Numbered from the stretch's first letter, positions 24,159 through 34,537 are shown. The stretch is DNA of 64,000 nt from Chitinophaga varians (GCF_012641275.1 NZ_JABAIA010000002.1:372001-436000); one strand, 5' to 3'. Numbers and translations: made by a program. The notes: generated from the sequence alone by a model not told the origin.

Positions 24159-24238
24159 AGCGTTGTAGCTCAATGGCAGAGCATCCCACATTTTTTATTT
24201 TATCGGGAAGGACATGAGTTCAATTCTCATCAGCGGTA
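24159..24238 (+). pseudogene. degenerate tRNA-like element upstream of tuf
   Basis: A D-arm (TAGCTCAATGGCAGAGCA) and T-arm (ATGAG-TTCAATT-CTCAT, 24214-24230) are intact, and the ends pair at six of seven acceptor positions. The anticodon arm has only a 4-bp stem (TCCC 24184-24187, GGGA 24205-24208) enclosing a 17-nt T-rich loop instead of about 9. It resembles neighbouring tRNA-Thr(GGT). It is probably a dead tRNA copy, though it may still fold and mark processing of the tuf transcript. Confidence 0.6.
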
Positions 24239-24312
24239 CAAGTTTGTAAAAAGCCGTTTTTTTAAAACAACTATCAATACAATCTTTACAAACCATCTAA
24301 AAAGAAAATACA

Positions 24313-25500
24313 ATGGCAAAAGAAACCTTTAAGCGGGATAAACCCCACGTAAACATTGGTACCATCGGCCACGTGGACCACGGTAAAACTACCTTGACTG
24401 CTGCCATTACCACAATTTTGGCAAACAAGGGTCTGGCAGAGAAAAGAGGCTATGATGAGATCGATGCTGCTCCTGAAGAAAAAGAAAGAGGTATCACTAT
24501 CAATACAGCTCACGTAGAGTATCAGACAGCTAACCGTCACTATGCTCACGTTGACTGCCCTGGTCACGCTGACTATGTGAAAAACATGATCACCGGTGCT
24601 GCCCAGATGGACGGTGCTATCCTGGTGGTTGCCGCTACAGACGGTCCTATGCCACAAACAAGAGAGCACATCCTGCTGGCTCGCCAGGTAGGTGTACCTC
24701 GTATCGTTGTTTTCATGAACAAAGTTGACCTGGTTGACGATCCTGAGCTGCTGGAACTGGTTGAGATCGAGATCCGTGACCTGCTGACTTCCAATGGCTT
24801 CGACGGTGATAACGTTCCTGTTATCCAAGGTTCTGCTACCGGCGCTCTGGCTGGTGACGACAAATGGATCGGCGCTATCGACCAACTGATGGAAGCGGTT
24901 GACTCTTACATTCCGCTGCCTCCTCGTCCGGTTGATCAGGACTTCCTGATGTCCGTAGAAGACGTATTCTCTATCACAGGTCGTGGTACCGTTGCTACAG
25001 GTCGTATCGAACGCGGTCGTATCAAAGTTGGTGAGAACGTTGAAATCGTAGGTCTGCAGGAAGAACCCCTGAAATCTACTTGTACAGGTGTTGAAATGTT
25101 CAAAAAACTCCTGGACGAAGGTGAAGCTGGTGACAACGCTGGTCTGCTGCTGCGTGGTATTGAGAAAAACCAGATCCGTCGTGGTATGGTTATCTGCAAA
25201 CCAGGTTCCATCACTCCGCACACTGAATTCAAATGCGAAGTTTACGTACTGAGCAAAGAAGAAGGTGGCCGTCACACTCCGTTCTTCAACAAATACCGTC
25301 CTCAGTTCTACTTCCGTACAACTGACGTAACCGGTGAAGTTGAACTGCCTGCAGGTGTTGAAATGGTTATGCCTGGTGATAACGTGACACTGACTGTAAA
25401 ACTGATCCAGCCTATCGCTATGGATAAAGGTCTGAAATTCGCTATCCGCGAAGGTGGCCGTACAGTAGGTGCCGGTCAGGTTACTGAAATTATCAAATAA
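24313..25500 (+). CDS. tuf: elongation factor Tu
   Basis: 395 residues. The GTPase motifs are complete: G1 GHVDHGKT, G2 with RGIT, G3 DCPGH, G4 NKVD and G5 GSA. Domains 2 and 3 follow ([25 protein letters not shown]). It delivers aminoacyl-tRNA to the ribosome. It lies downstream of four tRNA genes and is probably co-transcribed with them. Codon use is strongly biased toward a few codons, as in highly expressed genes. Confidence 0.99.
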   Translation: MAKETFKRDKPHVNIGTIGHVDHGKTTLTAAITTILANKGLAEKRGYDEIDAAPEEKERGITINTAHVEYQTANRHYAHVDCPGHADYVKNMITGAAQMDGAILVVAATDGPMPQTREHILLARQVGVPRIVVFMNKVDLVDDPELLELVEIEIRDLLTSNGFDGDNVPVIQGSATGALAGDDKWIGAIDQLMEAVDSYIPLPPRPVDQDFLMSVEDVFSITGRGTVATGRIERGRIKVGENVEIVGLQEEPLKSTCTGVEMFKKLLDEGEAGDNAGLLLRGIEKNQIRRGMVICKPGSITPHTEFKCEVYVLSKEEGGRHTPFFNKYRPQFYFRTTDVTGEVELPAGVEMVMPGDNVTLTVKLIQPIAMDKGLKFAIREGGRTVGAGQVTEIIK

Positions 25501-25564
25501 GTATTTCCAAAATACTAAAAGCCATTAGCTTCGGCTATTAAATGTCAGGATTTATTGTTATATT

Positions 25565-25599
25565 TGCTGACTGCTGAAAGCTCAAAGCTAATGGCTTTA
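25565..25599. repeat. five phased heptamers before tRNA-Trp
   Basis: TGCTGAC, TGCTGAA, AGCTCAA, AGCTAAT and GGCTTTA abut exactly, with GCT at the same place in each unit. Heptamers AGCCATT and AGCTTCG at 25520-25533 lie on the other side of the tuf-tRNA-Trp spacer and can pair with AGCTAAT-GGCT. Confidence 0.6.
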
Positions 25600-25602
25600 C
25601 AC

Positions 25603-25673
25603 ACGGGTATGGTGCAACGGTAGCATACGGGTCTCCAAAACCTTTGATCTGGGTTCGAATCCTAGTACCCGTG
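25603..25673 (+). tRNA. tRNA-Trp (anticodon CCA)
   Basis: Acceptor ACGGGTA (25603-25609) pairs with TACCCGT (25666-25672), discriminator G, and CCA is encoded at 25674-25676. The anticodon loop is CTCCAAA. Position between tuf and secE is the conserved bacterial order. Confidence 0.93.
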
Positions 25674-25773
25674 CCAAGGTTAATTAAATGGTTGAATTGT
25701 TATTATTAAAAAATAAACAATTCAACCATTTTTAGGCTTTAATCAATTGACCATAAATCGTTAACTTTACAGA

Positions 25774-25971
25774 ATGAATAAGATCAGAAACTACTTCCGC
25801 GAGTCTTATCATGAGTTGGTCTACAAAGTATCCTGGCCTACCTGGCAGGAACTGCAGTCCTCCACCATGGTAGTGCTGATAGCAACTCTCTTTGTTACAG
25901 CGCTGGTTTGGGGTATGGACGCCGCTTCCAATTTTGTGTTGGCACACTATTACGAAATTTTCAAAAAATAA
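25774..25971 (+). CDS. secE: preprotein translocase subunit SecE
   Basis: 65 residues, the short one-helix form. The amphipathic helix NYFRESYHELVYKVSWPTWQEL contains the conserved VSWPT, followed by a single membrane helix (STMVVLIATLFVTALVWGM). It clamps SecY in the SecYEG protein-export channel. nusG begins 4 bp downstream. Confidence 0.95.
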   Translation: MNKIRNYFRESYHELVYKVSWPTWQELQSSTMVVLIATLFVTALVWGMDAASNFVLAHYYEIFKK

Positions 25972-25975
25972 ATAA

Positions 25976-26542
25976 ATGGATGCAACCAATATTCCTGCGC
26001 AGGAAACAAAGTGGTATGTACTCCGCGTTGTTAGTGGCAAGGAAAAAAAAGTGAAGGAATACCTGGATATTGAAGTGCGCCGATCTGATTGGGGTAACGT
26101 TATCACACAGGTGTTTCTCCCGGTAGAAAAAGTATATAAAGTGCAGGCCGGTAAAAAGGTAATGCGCGAAAAAAACTTCTACCCCGGTTATGTGATGATC
26201 GAAGCCATAGATGGCAAAATGACCGACGAAGTGATCCAGGCCATCCGTAACGTGTCTGGCGTTATTCACTTCCTGGGCAAGGAAAAACCGATTGCACTCC
26301 GTAAAGCCGAAGTCAACAAAATGTTGGGTAAAGTAGATGAACTGAGCGATCAGGGCCTCACCATGAGCGAACCATTCATCGTCGGCGAAACCATCAAGAT
26401 CATCGACGGTCCGTTCAACGACTTTAACGGCGTAATCGAAGAAGTGATCGAAGACAAAAAGAAACTGAAAGTAACCGTGAAAATCTTTGGCCGCGCCACC
26501 CCTGTGGAACTGAACTTCATGCAGGTGGAAAAATTAGCATAG
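25976..26542 (+). CDS. nusG: transcription termination/antitermination protein NusG
   Basis: 188 residues. The NGN domain starts [15 protein letters not shown], with the FYPGYVMIE segment at about residue 67. The C-terminal KOW domain follows ([24 protein letters not shown]). It binds RNA polymerase and links it to Rho or the ribosome. It overlaps none of its neighbours and is closed by a strong terminator, unusual for a gene that normally reads into rplK. Confidence 0.97.
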   Translation: MDATNIPAQETKWYVLRVVSGKEKKVKEYLDIEVRRSDWGNVITQVFLPVEKVYKVQAGKKVMREKNFYPGYVMIEAIDGKMTDEVIQAIRNVSGVIHFLGKEKPIALRKAEVNKMLGKVDELSDQGLTMSEPFIVGETIKIIDGPFNDFNGVIEEVIEDKKKLKVTVKIFGRATPVELNFMQVEKLA

Positions 26543-26561
26543 TTACTGTATCAAATATTTT

Positions 26562-26593
26562 AAAAAAGCGCTCCCGGACAGGAGCGCTTTTTT
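26562..26593 (+). terminator. rho-independent terminator after nusG
   Basis: Perfect 13-bp stem (26562-26574 and 26581-26593, GCGCTCC/GGAGCGC plus A/T) with loop CGGACA and a T-run. Confidence 0.92.
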
Positions 26594-26594
26594 A

Positions 26595-26626
26595 TTTTGA
26601 TATGTTGCTATTTTAATATTTTTGCG
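26595..26626. repeat. four phased octamers overlapping a promoter
   Basis: TTTTGATA, TGTTGCTA, TTTTAATA, TTTTTGCG. The array contains TTTG (26596-26599) and TATTTTTG (26617-26624) 17 bp apart, a likely promoter for the transglutaminase-like gene. The array resembles 23535-23562. Confidence 0.5.
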
Positions 26627-26707
26627 ACACCTTTCGTTGCAGAAAGGACTTCAAATCTTAAAAATCCCTGTGCCAATAACCCAATAACAACATAATAAGA
26701 TAACAAA

Positions 26708-27901
26708 ATGAAAAAATTGCTTTGCGGTATGGCCGGCTGCCTCTTGTTGCTGTCAGCCTCAGCCCAGCAAAAGAAACCTGCTGTAACACCTGTATCTGCT
26801 GTCCCCGTTAAAACCTATGCTTCCATCCCTGACTCTGTAACCGGCACCTCCGCTACCATGGCGGCCTGGCTGGTATCTCACAGCGAAAACAAAACAGCGC
26901 TCCTCCGTTCCCTGTACGCATGGATGTCTTCCCATATCAATTATGATATGGTCAATACCTTCCAGCCTGGCTATTATAAGGACACGGCAGACGCCATCAA
27001 CAAAACCCTGCAAACACGCGTTGCCGTGTGTGAAGGATATGCCTCATTGTATATGGACGTAGCCCGCCGCGCAGGCATTCCCGCGGTACTGGTGACAGGT
27101 TACCCGCTCACCGGCGGCAGACCGGACAATGCCAGTCACGCCTGGGTGGCCGTACAACTGGACAATGAATGGAAAATGATTGATCCCACCTGGGGCGCCG
27201 GTTCGGTGATCAATAATAAATACACGGCGCGGCTCAACTGGAAACACTTCCTGGCAGAACCGCATGAATACCTGAAAACACACGTGCCGTTTGATCCGTT
27301 GTTCCAGTTCTCCGAATATCCGCTCCGGCACGATGAAATCCGGGACGGCAAATGGGGTGGTGGAACAGACCAGCCGGTATTTGTGTTCCGGGACACCCTG
27401 GCCGCCTTTAGTAAGCTGTCACCCCTGGCCAAGTCGGAGAATATGGCCGCGAGGATCGGGCGTTTCGGTGTGACCAACCAGCTGATTTCCGCAGAGCTGA
27501 CTTTCCTGATCAACCAGCTCACTGTAGAACGGCAGAATGCCAATATTATGGAGCAAAACCGGGTGGCAGATCAGATCAATGAGTGCAGCCGGCTGTATAA
27601 CCGGTTGACCAACGACTTTAATGAATATGTGAATTTCCGTAACAAGCAGTTTGCTCCCGCCAGGCCTGACCAGGAAATCCGGGAATGGGTGGACGGTATG
27701 TCGCGGCAGTCGGACGATGTAGAGCGGAAGGCGCGGAAGTTGACAGTGACAGACCAGGGCAACCGCCGGGTATTAATGGAAGTATTGGAGGCCAATACGC
27801 AGCTGAAGCGTCGTATCGCGGATGAGCAGGCTTTTGTGGGTAAATATATTAAAACGGGAAAGATGTTCCGGAAGTCTTTGTTTTATAAAGTGAGCTTTTA
27901 G
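26708..27901 (+). CDS. secreted transglutaminase-like protein
   Basis: 397 residues with a signal peptide (MKKLLCGMAGCLLLLSASAQ). The transglutaminase/protease-like core has its triad: Cys108 in VAVCEGYAS, His144 in ASHAWVAV, and Asp159 in MIDPTWGAG. A helical, coiled-coil-prone region follows (about 250-385). Members of this periplasmic family act as peptidases or cross-linkers, or lack known activity. It interrupts the usual nusG-rplK adjacency and has its own terminator-bounded promoter, so it is an independent insertion in the cluster. Confidence 0.85.
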   Translation: MKKLLCGMAGCLLLLSASAQQKKPAVTPVSAVPVKTYASIPDSVTGTSATMAAWLVSHSENKTALLRSLYAWMSSHINYDMVNTFQPGYYKDTADAINKTLQTRVAVCEGYASLYMDVARRAGIPAVLVTGYPLTGGRPDNASHAWVAVQLDNEWKMIDPTWGAGSVINNKYTARLNWKHFLAEPHEYLKTHVPFDPLFQFSEYPLRHDEIRDGKWGGGTDQPVFVFRDTLAAFSKLSPLAKSENMAARIGRFGVTNQLISAELTFLINQLTVERQNANIMEQNRVADQINECSRLYNRLTNDFNEYVNFRNKQFAPARPDQEIREWVDGMSRQSDDVERKARKLTVTDQGNRRVLMEVLEANTQLKRRIADEQAFVGKYIKTGKMFRKSLFYKVSF

Positions 27902-28010
27902 CTGTACTTTTGCGTTTCTCCCGGATAATAAGGTTTTTTTAAGAGAAATGCAATGGATTTGTAAAAAAAAGGTTTCTGTTAGCAAAAAGGATGCCCAAAT
28001 TCAAATACTT

Positions 28011-28041
28011 TTTGGCATTTTAATATTATTATTTACCTTTG
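28011..28041 (+). promoter_or_regulatory. promoter of the rplKAJL-rpoBC cluster
   Basis: TTTG (28011-28014), 19 bp, TACCTTTG (28034-28041), giving a leader of about 85 bases before rplK. It replaces read-through from nusG. Confidence 0.75.
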
Positions 28042-28132
28042 CATCCCCTTTAAAAGGTTATTTCAGTTCCTTTTAGTTTTGGGAGTTCTCTGTACAGCAG
28101 AGGGCGTTTTAACCAAATTAAATACAATAGTA

Positions 28133-28576
28133 ATGGCAAAAGAGATCGCAACGTACGTGAAATTGCAGGTAAAAGGCGGCCAGGCCAACCCTGCACCTCC
28201 GATTGGTCCTGCACTGGGTTCCAAAGGTGTGAACATCATGGAGTTCTGCAAACAGTTCAATGCCCGCACCCAGGATAAAATGGGTAAAGTATTGCCTGTA
28301 TTGCTGACAGTTTACACTGACAAATCATTTGACTTCGTAATTAAGACTCCTCCGGCACCGGTACAGCTGCTGGAAGCTGCTAAATTGCAAGGTGGTTCTA
28401 AAGAGCCTAACCGTAACAAGGTGGGTAAAGTGACCTGGGCACAGGTTGAAGCTATCGCGCAGGATAAAATGCCTGACCTGAACTGCTTCACTCTGAACAG
28501 CGCTATGAAAATGGTAGCTGGTACTGCTCGTAGCATGGGTATTACTGTAGAAGGTAAAGCTCCCTGGGAAAACTAA
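28133..28576 (+). CDS. rplK: 50S ribosomal protein L11
   Basis: 147 residues. The N-terminal [21 protein letters not shown] and the C-terminal rRNA-binding [11 protein letters not shown] segment are typical. L11 forms the GTPase-associated centre with 23S rRNA and is the target site region for thiopeptides. The ATG at 28133 gives the normal [12 protein letters not shown] start. Confidence 0.98.
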   Translation: MAKEIATYVKLQVKGGQANPAPPIGPALGSKGVNIMEFCKQFNARTQDKMGKVLPVLLTVYTDKSFDFVIKTPPAPVQLLEAAKLQGGSKEPNRNKVGKVTWAQVEAIAQDKMPDLNCFTLNSAMKMVAGTARSMGITVEGKAPWEN

Positions 28577-28619
28577 TTGGTTCACCCTGTTAAGGCAGGA
28601 ACTTTAAATCATTTTGACA

Positions 28620-29309
28620 ATGGCAACTAAAAAGAGAAAAGTAGCGCAGGCTAAAGTTGATAAAAACAAGGCGTATACGCTGAAAGAAGCATCTGCTTTA
28701 GTAAAAGATATCAACTGTACTAAATTCGACAGTTCTGTCGATTTACATATCCGCTTAGGCGTTGATCCTAAGAAAGCAGACCAGGCTATCCGTGGTTCCG
28801 TAACGCTTCCCCACGGTACTGGTAAGACTAAGAAAGTTTTAGTGCTCTGCACACCTGACAAAGAAGCTGCCGCTAAAGAAGCTGGTGCTGATTTCGTTGG
28901 TTTGGACGAGTTTATCCAGAAAATTGAATCCGGCTGGACTGAGATCGATGTTATCATCGCTACTCCTGCCGTGATGCCTAAAATCGGTAAACTGGGTAAA
29001 ATCCTGGGTCCCCGCAACCTGATGCCAAACCCGAAAACCGGTACTGTTACCAACGACGTAGCTGCTGCTGTGAACGAAGTGAAAGGTGGTAAAATTACCT
29101 TTAAGGTAGATAAAGCTGGTATCATCCACGCTTCTATCGGCCGTGTATCTTTTGCAACTGATAAAATTGAGCAGAACTCTCAGGAGCTGATCAACGCTAT
29201 CATCAAGCTGAAACCAGCTACTGCAAAAGGCACTTACCTGAAAGGCCTGTCCATGGCTTCTACTATGAGCCCTGGTATTGCGATCGACACTAAATCTGTT
29301 CAAAACTAA
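28620..29309 (+). CDS. rplA: 50S ribosomal protein L1
   Basis: 229 residues. Signatures include [31 protein letters not shown] and ASIGRVSF. L1 forms the mobile L1 stalk near the E site. In many bacteria it also represses the rplKA transcript. The ATG at 28620 is used, not a TTG two codons before. Confidence 0.98.
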   Translation: MATKKRKVAQAKVDKNKAYTLKEASALVKDINCTKFDSSVDLHIRLGVDPKKADQAIRGSVTLPHGTGKTKKVLVLCTPDKEAAAKEAGADFVGLDEFIQKIESGWTEIDVIIATPAVMPKIGKLGKILGPRNLMPNPKTGTVTNDVAAAVNEVKGGKITFKVDKAGIIHASIGRVSFATDKIEQNSQELINAIIKLKPATAKGTYLKGLSMASTMSPGIAIDTKSVQN

Positions 29310-29322
29310 TTGATCACGCGTG

Positions 29323-29355
29323 TGTAGCCTTATCTGCAAGGAGGGGCTTGCTACA
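29323..29355 (+). promoter_or_regulatory. possible structured leader before rplJ
   Basis: TGTAG (29323-29327) can pair with CTACA (29351-29355), enclosing a CCTT/AAGG hairpin. This is the place where an L10-binding autoregulatory leader is expected. The fold is modest and untested. Confidence 0.35.
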
Positions 29356-29366
29356 AACGGTAAAAT

Positions 29367-29894
29367 ATGAATAAAGATCAAAAAAATGAAGTGATCGAAC
29401 TGCTGAAAAGCAAGTTCTCTCAATATAGCAACTTCTACATCACCAACACCGAGTCATTAACGGTAGCGCAGGTTAACGACCTGAGGAAGACTTGCTTCAA
29501 CAAGAATGTGGAAATGAAGGTGGCTAAAAACACCCTGATCCGTAAGGCACTGGAATCTCTGGACAGCGAAAAATATGCAGGTATCTATGATGCCCTGCAC
29601 GGTGTAACTGCCCTGATGTTCTCTGACAGCCCGAAAGAGCCGGCTCTGATCATCTCCAGCTTCCGTAAAGCGAACAACAAACTGGAAAAACCAGTACTGA
29701 AAGCAGCTTTCGTAGCAGACGAAATCTTCGTAGGTGACAACCAGCTGACTGCCCTGACCAACATCAAGACCAAAAACGAGCTCATCGGCGAAGTTATCGG
29801 TCTGTTGCAATCTCCTGCAAAACGCGTTATCGCTGCTTTGCTGGAAAAAGGCAAGAAAGAAGGCGCAGTGGAAGAAGCTCCGGCTGCAGAATAA
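29367..29894 (+). CDS. rplJ: 50S ribosomal protein L10
   Basis: 175 residues. The N-terminal rRNA-binding domain reads FYITNTESLTVAQVNDLRK and MKVAKNTLIRKAL. The C-terminal helix that carries L7/L12 dimers ends in the acidic EEAPAAE tail. It anchors the stalk. rplL follows after 122 bp. Confidence 0.97.
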   Translation: MNKDQKNEVIELLKSKFSQYSNFYITNTESLTVAQVNDLRKTCFNKNVEMKVAKNTLIRKALESLDSEKYAGIYDALHGVTALMFSDSPKEPALIISSFRKANNKLEKPVLKAAFVADEIFVGDNQLTALTNIKTKNELIGEVIGLLQSPAKRVIAALLEKGKKEGAVEEAPAAE

Positions 29895-30016
29895 CCGGAA
29901 CCTGGCCGGTCTGGAACTTAAATTCTTTCCAGATCATTGGTTCCCAACAAATTATGGCTTCCAAGTCACAATATAATTAACAAACATTACAAACATTACA
30001 TTAAAACATTATAAAA

Positions 30017-30388
30017 ATGGCAGACGTAAAAGCATTAGCCGAACAATTAGTAGGTTTAACTGTTAAGGAAGTACAAGAACTCGCAGACGTACTGAAAAAC
30101 GAGTACGGCATCGAACCAGCAGCTGCTGCTGTTGTAGTTGCTGCAGGTGGTGGCGAAGCTGCTGCTGCTGAAGAAAAAACTGCATTCAACGTAGTTCTGA
30201 AATCTGCAGGTGCTTCCAAACTGAACGTTGTTAAGGTTGTAAAAGACCTGACCGGTCTGGGCCTGAAAGAAGCGAAAGAACTGGTTGACGGCGCTCCTAA
30301 ATCTGTGAAAGAAGGCGTTAGCAAAGCAGAAGCAGAAGATCTGAAAGCTAAGCTGACTGAAGCAGGTGCTGAAGTTGAAATTCAGTAA
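30017..30388 (+). CDS. rplL: 50S ribosomal protein L7/L12
   Basis: 123 residues. N-terminal dimerisation helices, an Ala-rich hinge ([19 protein letters not shown]), and the factor-binding C-terminal domain ([22 protein letters not shown]). It recruits EF-Tu, EF-G and other GTPases. A hairpin follows that may attenuate read-through into rpoB. Confidence 0.98.
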   Translation: MADVKALAEQLVGLTVKEVQELADVLKNEYGIEPAAAAVVVAAGGGEAAAAEEKTAFNVVLKSAGASKLNVVKVVKDLTGLGLKEAKELVDGAPKSVKEGVSKAEAEDLKAKLTEAGAEVEIQ

Positions 30389-30413
30389 TTCTTTGCTTAG
30401 TATACATCTTTTA

Positions 30414-30450
30414 AAGGTCAAAAGTGCCCATGGTACTTTTGGCCTTCTTC
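30414..30450 (+). terminator. terminator/attenuator between rplL and rpoB
   Basis: Arms 30414-30425 and 30435-30446 (AAGGTCAAAAGT with ACTTTTGGCCTT, one G-T pair) then CTT-rich sequence. The T-run is weak, so partial termination that sets the ribosomal protein to polymerase ratio is likely. Confidence 0.6.
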
Positions 30451-30607
30451 CCTTTGGGAAAGTGTCTTTTTCAGAGAGTCAAAACGGGGAATCACCCAAG
30501 GTGACTTTGACCATGTGCAGAAGGCATATCTAAAATTAGGATGGATATTGGTAAAGAAATCTTAATTTCCCTAATTCTTACAAGTCATATAACTGCTAAC
30601 TTCGAAT

Positions 30608-33600
30608 ATGTCTCTAAAAAAAGCCCAAACAAGCGAAAGAGTAAATTTTGGAAAGATCAAACAAGTTACTGAGACACCGGATCTGTTGGCTATCCAAATC
30701 CAATCTTTCAAGGATTTCTTCCAATTAGAAACCACACCAGACAAACGAAATAACGAAGGCCTTTTTAAAGTATTTAAGGAGAACTTCCCGATTACAGATA
30801 CCCGCAATATCTTCAATCTGGAGTTCCTTGATTATTTCGTAGACCCTCCGCGCTATACCATTGAGGAGTGTATTGAACGTGGGCTTACCTACTCTGTACC
30901 GTTGAAGGCGAAACTGCGTCTCAGCTGTAATGATGAGGAGCATGTGGATTTCCAGACAATTGTGCAGGACGTGTTCTTAGGTAACATTCCCTACATGACC
31001 CCAAGAGGTACTTTCGTTATTAATGGTGCTGAGCGCGTAGTTGTTTCCCAACTGCACCGCTCTCCTGGTGTATTCTTTGGTCAGTCTGTTCACCCGAACG
31101 GAACGAAGATCTACTCTGCAAGGGTGATCCCGTTCAAAGGGGCCTGGATGGAGTTTGCAACCGACATCAACAATGTGATGTATGCTTACATTGACCGTAA
31201 GAAGAAGTTCCCTGTTACCACCCTGCTGCGTGCCATCGGTTATGAAACCGATAAGGACATCCTGCAGCTGTTTGGTATGGCTGATGAAGTAAAAGCAGAC
31301 AAGAAAAGTCTTGATAAATACGCCGGCAAAAAGCTGGCTGCCCGTGTTTTAAGAAGCTGGGTGGAAGACTTTGTGGATGAAGACACCGGTGAAGTGGTAA
31401 GTATCGAGCGTAACGAGATTATGCTCGAGCGTGACAGCATTCTGGACGAAGCGAACATCGAGACCATCGTGGATATGGGCCTGAAGAGCGTTTTCGTACA
31501 GAAAGAAGAGGTGAGCGGCGATTTCTCCATCATCTACAACACATTAAACAAGGATACATCCAACTCCGAGCTGGAAGCCGTTCAGCACATCTACCGCCAA
31601 CTGCGCGGTGCCGATGCGCCGGATGATGAAACAGCAAGGGGTATCATCGATAAATTATTCTTCTCCGACAAACGTTATGACCTCGGAGACGTAGGCCGTT
31701 ACAAAATCAACCGGAAACTGGGTCTGTCTACTCCGCTGGACATGAAAGTGCTGACGAAAGACGACATCATTTCCATCATCAAGTACCTGGTACAACTGAC
31801 CAACGGTAAAGCAGAGATCGACGATATCGATCACCTGAGCAACCGTCGTGTACGTACCGTGGGTGAACAGCTGTACGCTCAGTTTGGCGTTGGTCTGGCC
31901 CGTATGGCCCGTACCATCCGCGAACGTATGAACGTACGTGACAACGAGGTGTTTACACCAGTGGACCTGATCAATGCGAGGACCCTGTCTTCCGTGATCA
32001 ACTCCTTCTTCGGTACCTCCCAGCTGTCACAGTTCCTCGACCAAACCAACCCGCTGTCTGAGATCACGCACAAACGCCGTATCTCCGCCCTCGGTCCCGG
32101 TGGTCTGAGCCGTGAAAGAGCAGGCTTTGAGGTGCGTGACGTTCACTATAGCCACTATGGCCGTCTGTGTACGATCGAAACACCGGAAGGCCCGAACATC
32201 GGTCTGATTTCCACCCTTTGCGTACACGCGAAGGTGAATGAAATGGGCTTCATCGAAACACCGTACCGCAAAGTAAATTCCGGTAAGGTAGACATGCAGA
32301 AGGTAGAGTTCCTGAGCGCGGAAGAAGAAGATACCGTGAAGATCGCACAGGCCAACGCTCCGCTCGATGACAAAGGCAACTTCCTCAACGATAAAGTAAA
32401 ATCCCGCGAAACCGGTGACTTCCCGATCCTGGACAAACAGGAAGTGGAATTCATGGACGTGGCGCCAAACCAGATCGTAGGTCTGAGTGCTTCCCTGATT
32501 CCGTTCCTCGAACATGATGACGCCAACCGTGCGTTGATGGGATCAAACATGCAACGTCAGGCCGTGCCACTGCTGAACCCGGAAGTGCCCATCGTGGGTA
32601 CCGGCCTGGAAGCAAAGGCAGCACGCGACTCCCGCCTGCAAATCACCGCAGAAGGCAAGGGCGTGATCGAATTCGTGGACGCCAAAGAAATCCATGTTCG
32701 TTACGAGCGTGACGAGCTGCAGAAACTGGTGAGCTTCGAAGACGACCTGGTGATCTATAACCTGACCAAATTCGTTAAAACAAACCAGAGTACCTGTATC
32801 AACCTCAGACCTTGCGTGAAGAAAGGTCAGCGCGTGGAAATCGGCGACTTCCTCACAGAAGGTTACGCTACCCGTGGCGGTGAACTGGCACTGGGCCGTA
32901 ACATGAAAGTGGCGTTCATGCCATGGAAAGGTTACAACTTTGAGGATGCGATCGTAATCTCTGAACGTGTAGCACGTGAAGACCTCTTTACCTCCATCCA
33001 CATTGACGAATACGAACTGGAAGTACGTGACACCAAACTGGGCGAGGAAGAACTGACCCCGGATATCCCGAACGTGAGCGAAGAGGCTACCAAAGACCTC
33101 GACCAGAACGGTATCATCCGTGTGGGCGCCCACATTAAGGAAGGTGACATCCTGATCGGTAAAATCACACCGCGTGGTGAATCTGATCCTTCTCCGGAAG
33201 AAAAGCTCCTCAGAGCGATCTTCGGTGACAAGGCATCCGATGCGAAAGACGCTTCCCTGAAAGCACCTCCGTCCACAGAAGGCGTGGTGATCGACAAGAA
33301 GCTGTTCAGCCGCGCTAAGAAAGATAAAAACTCCAAGACCCGCGAAAAAGCGGCCATCGAAAAACTGGAGAAAATACACCAGAAGAACACTGAAGACCTG
33401 CTGGAAGTGCTGATGAGCAAACTGCTGGTACTGCTGAAAGACAAAACGTCCCAGGGCATTACCAACACTTACGGTGAAGTACTGATCTCCAAAGGTTCCA
33501 AGTTCTCCCAGAAAAACCTGGTGAATATTGATTTCATGAACGTGAACCCGCTGGGTTGGACCACCGACGAGGTGACCAACGACCAGATCAATACCCTGCT

Positions 33601-34417
33601 GCACAATTACAACATCAAGTACAACGAAGAGCTGGGCCGTTACAAACGTGAGAAATTCAACATCTCCATTGGTGACGAACTGCCTGCCGGCGTACTGAAA
33701 CTGGCGAAGGTATACCTGGCCAGCAAACGTAAGCTGAAAGTAGGGGACAAGATGGCGGGCCGCCACGGTAACAAGGGTATCGTAGCAAGGATCGTGCGTG
33801 ACGAAGACATGCCGTTCCTGGCAGACGGTACACCGCTGGACATAGTACTGAACCCGCTGGGCGTACCTTCCCGTATGAACCTCGGACAGATCTACGAAAC
33901 CGTACTGGGCTGGGCCGGTCTGAAACTGGGTATGCGTTTCGCTACTCCGATCTTTGACGGTGCTACTACTGAAGAAATAGCCAATTATATCAATGAGGCA
34001 GGACTGCCAAGCTTTGGCCACACTTACCTGTATGATGGTGAGACCGGCGACCGCTTCCACCAGAAAGCTACCGTGGGCGTGATCTACATGCTCAAACTGA
34101 GCCACATGGTGGACGACAAAATGCACGCCCGTTCTATCGGACCGTACAGCCTCATCACGCAACAGCCGCTGGGTGGTAAAGCCCAGTTCGGTGGTCAGCG
34201 TTTTGGTGAGATGGAGGTGTGGGCACTGGAAGCATACGGTGCAGCCAACATTCTGCAGGAACTGCTTACCATCAAATCCGATGATATCGTTGGTCGCGCC
34301 AAAGCCTATGAATCCATCGTTAAAGGTGACAACATCCCGAAAGCCGGTGTGCCTGAATCCTTCAACGTATTGATCCATGAATTGCGTGGTCTGGGTCTTG
34401 ATCTGAAATTTGACTAA
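30608..34417 (+). CDS. rpoB: DNA-directed RNA polymerase subunit beta
   Basis: 1269 residues. The rifampicin-binding region reads [32 protein letters not shown] in two parts and keeps the Asp, His and Ser positions usually mutated in resistance, so a wild-type, rifampicin-sensitive site is predicted. C-terminal motifs [14 protein letters not shown] and [24 protein letters not shown] are intact. It forms the catalytic core with beta-prime. The spacer to rpoC carries phased heptamers. Confidence 0.99.
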   Translation: MSLKKAQTSERVNFGKIKQVTETPDLLAIQIQSFKDFFQLETTPDKRNNEGLFKVFKENFPITDTRNIFNLEFLDYFVDPPRYTIEECIERGLTYSVPLKAKLRLSCNDEEHVDFQTIVQDVFLGNIPYMTPRGTFVINGAERVVVSQLHRSPGVFFGQSVHPNGTKIYSARVIPFKGAWMEFATDINNVMYAYIDRKKKFPVTTLLRAIGYETDKDILQLFGMADEVKADKKSLDKYAGKKLAARVLRSWVEDFVDEDTGEVVSIERNEIMLERDSILDEANIETIVDMGLKSVFVQKEEVSGDFSIIYNTLNKDTSNSELEAVQHIYRQLRGADAPDDETARGIIDKLFFSDKRYDLGDVGRYKINRKLGLSTPLDMKVLTKDDIISIIKYLVQLTNGKAEIDDIDHLSNRRVRTVGEQLYAQFGVGLARMARTIRERMNVRDNEVFTPVDLINARTLSSVINSFFGTSQLSQFLDQTNPLSEITHKRRISALGPGGLSRERAGFEVRDVHYSHYGRLCTIETPEGPNIGLISTLCVHAKVNEMGFIETPYRKVNSGKVDMQKVEFLSAEEEDTVKIAQANAPLDDKGNFLNDKVKSRETGDFPILDKQEVEFMDVAPNQIVGLSASLIPFLEHDDANRALMGSNMQRQAVPLLNPEVPIVGTGLEAKAARDSRLQITAEGKGVIEFVDAKEIHVRYERDELQKLVSFEDDLVIYNLTKFVKTNQSTCINLRPCVKKGQRVEIGDFLTEGYATRGGELALGRNMKVAFMPWKGYNFEDAIVISERVAREDLFTSIHIDEYELEVRDTKLGEEELTPDIPNVSEEATKDLDQNGIIRVGAHIKEGDILIGKITPRGESDPSPEEKLLRAIFGDKASDAKDASLKAPPSTEGVVIDKKLFSRAKKDKNSKTREKAAIEKLEKIHQKNTEDLLEVLMSKLLVLLKDKTSQGITNTYGEVLISKGSKFSQKNLVNIDFMNVNPLGWTTDEVTNDQINTLLHNYNIKYNEELGRYKREKFNISIGDELPAGVLKLAKVYLASKRKLKVGDKMAGRHGNKGIVARIVRDEDMPFLADGTPLDIVLNPLGVPSRMNLGQIYETVLGWAGLKLGMRFATPIFDGATTEEIANYINEAGLPSFGHTYLYDGETGDRFHQKATVGVIYMLKLSHMVDDKMHARSIGPYSLITQQPLGGKAQFGGQRFGEMEVWALEAYGAANILQELLTIKSDDIVGRAKAYESIVKGDNIPKAGVPESFNVLIHELRGLGLDLKFD

Positions 34418-34418
34418 G

Positions 34419-34467
34419 AGCTTTTAGCTACCAGCCATTAGCCCCCGGCTAATGGCTGATAGCTTGG
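34419..34467. repeat. seven phased heptamers after rpoB, forming a hairpin
   Basis: AGCTTTT, AGCTACC, AGCCATT, AGCCCCC, GGCTAAT, GGCTGAT and AGCTTGG abut without gaps. AGCCATTAGCC and GGCTAATGGCT form a perfect 11-bp stem at its centre. The array starts 2 bases after the rpoB stop. Confidence 0.65.
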
Positions 34468-34511
34468 ATATTTCGCAGGAATAAAATTTTTGTCGCTGGC
34501 TTAACACCAAC

Positions 34512-34532
34512 GGCTAACAGCTAAAAGCTAAT
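34512..34532. repeat. three phased heptamers just before rpoC
   Basis: GGCTAAC, AGCTAAA and AGCTAAT end 5 bases before the rpoC ATG. AGCTAAAAGCT can pair with AGCTTTTAGCT of the first array (from 34419), giving a possible long hairpin over the whole rpoB-rpoC spacer. Confidence 0.6.
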
Positions 34533-34537
34533 AACAG

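Noticed and set aside
24159..24238. functional tRNA
   Set aside because: The anticodon stem is 4 bp with a 17-nt loop and no readable anticodon, so it is listed as a degenerate element instead.
25511..25526. a fifth CTAA...TTAG operator (ACTAAAAGCCATTAGC)
   Set aside because: The spacing is 6 bases, not 5, and it lies inside a heptamer array after tuf, not at a promoter.
31990..32130. rifampicin-resistance change in rpoB
   Set aside because: The Asp, His and Ser positions of the rifampicin pocket are the sensitive-type residues.
32543..34378. 611-codon open frame on the minus strand opposite rpoB
   Set aside because: It mirrors rpoB codon structure, has no recognisable domain, and lies wholly inside a certain gene; it is a by-product of biased codon use.
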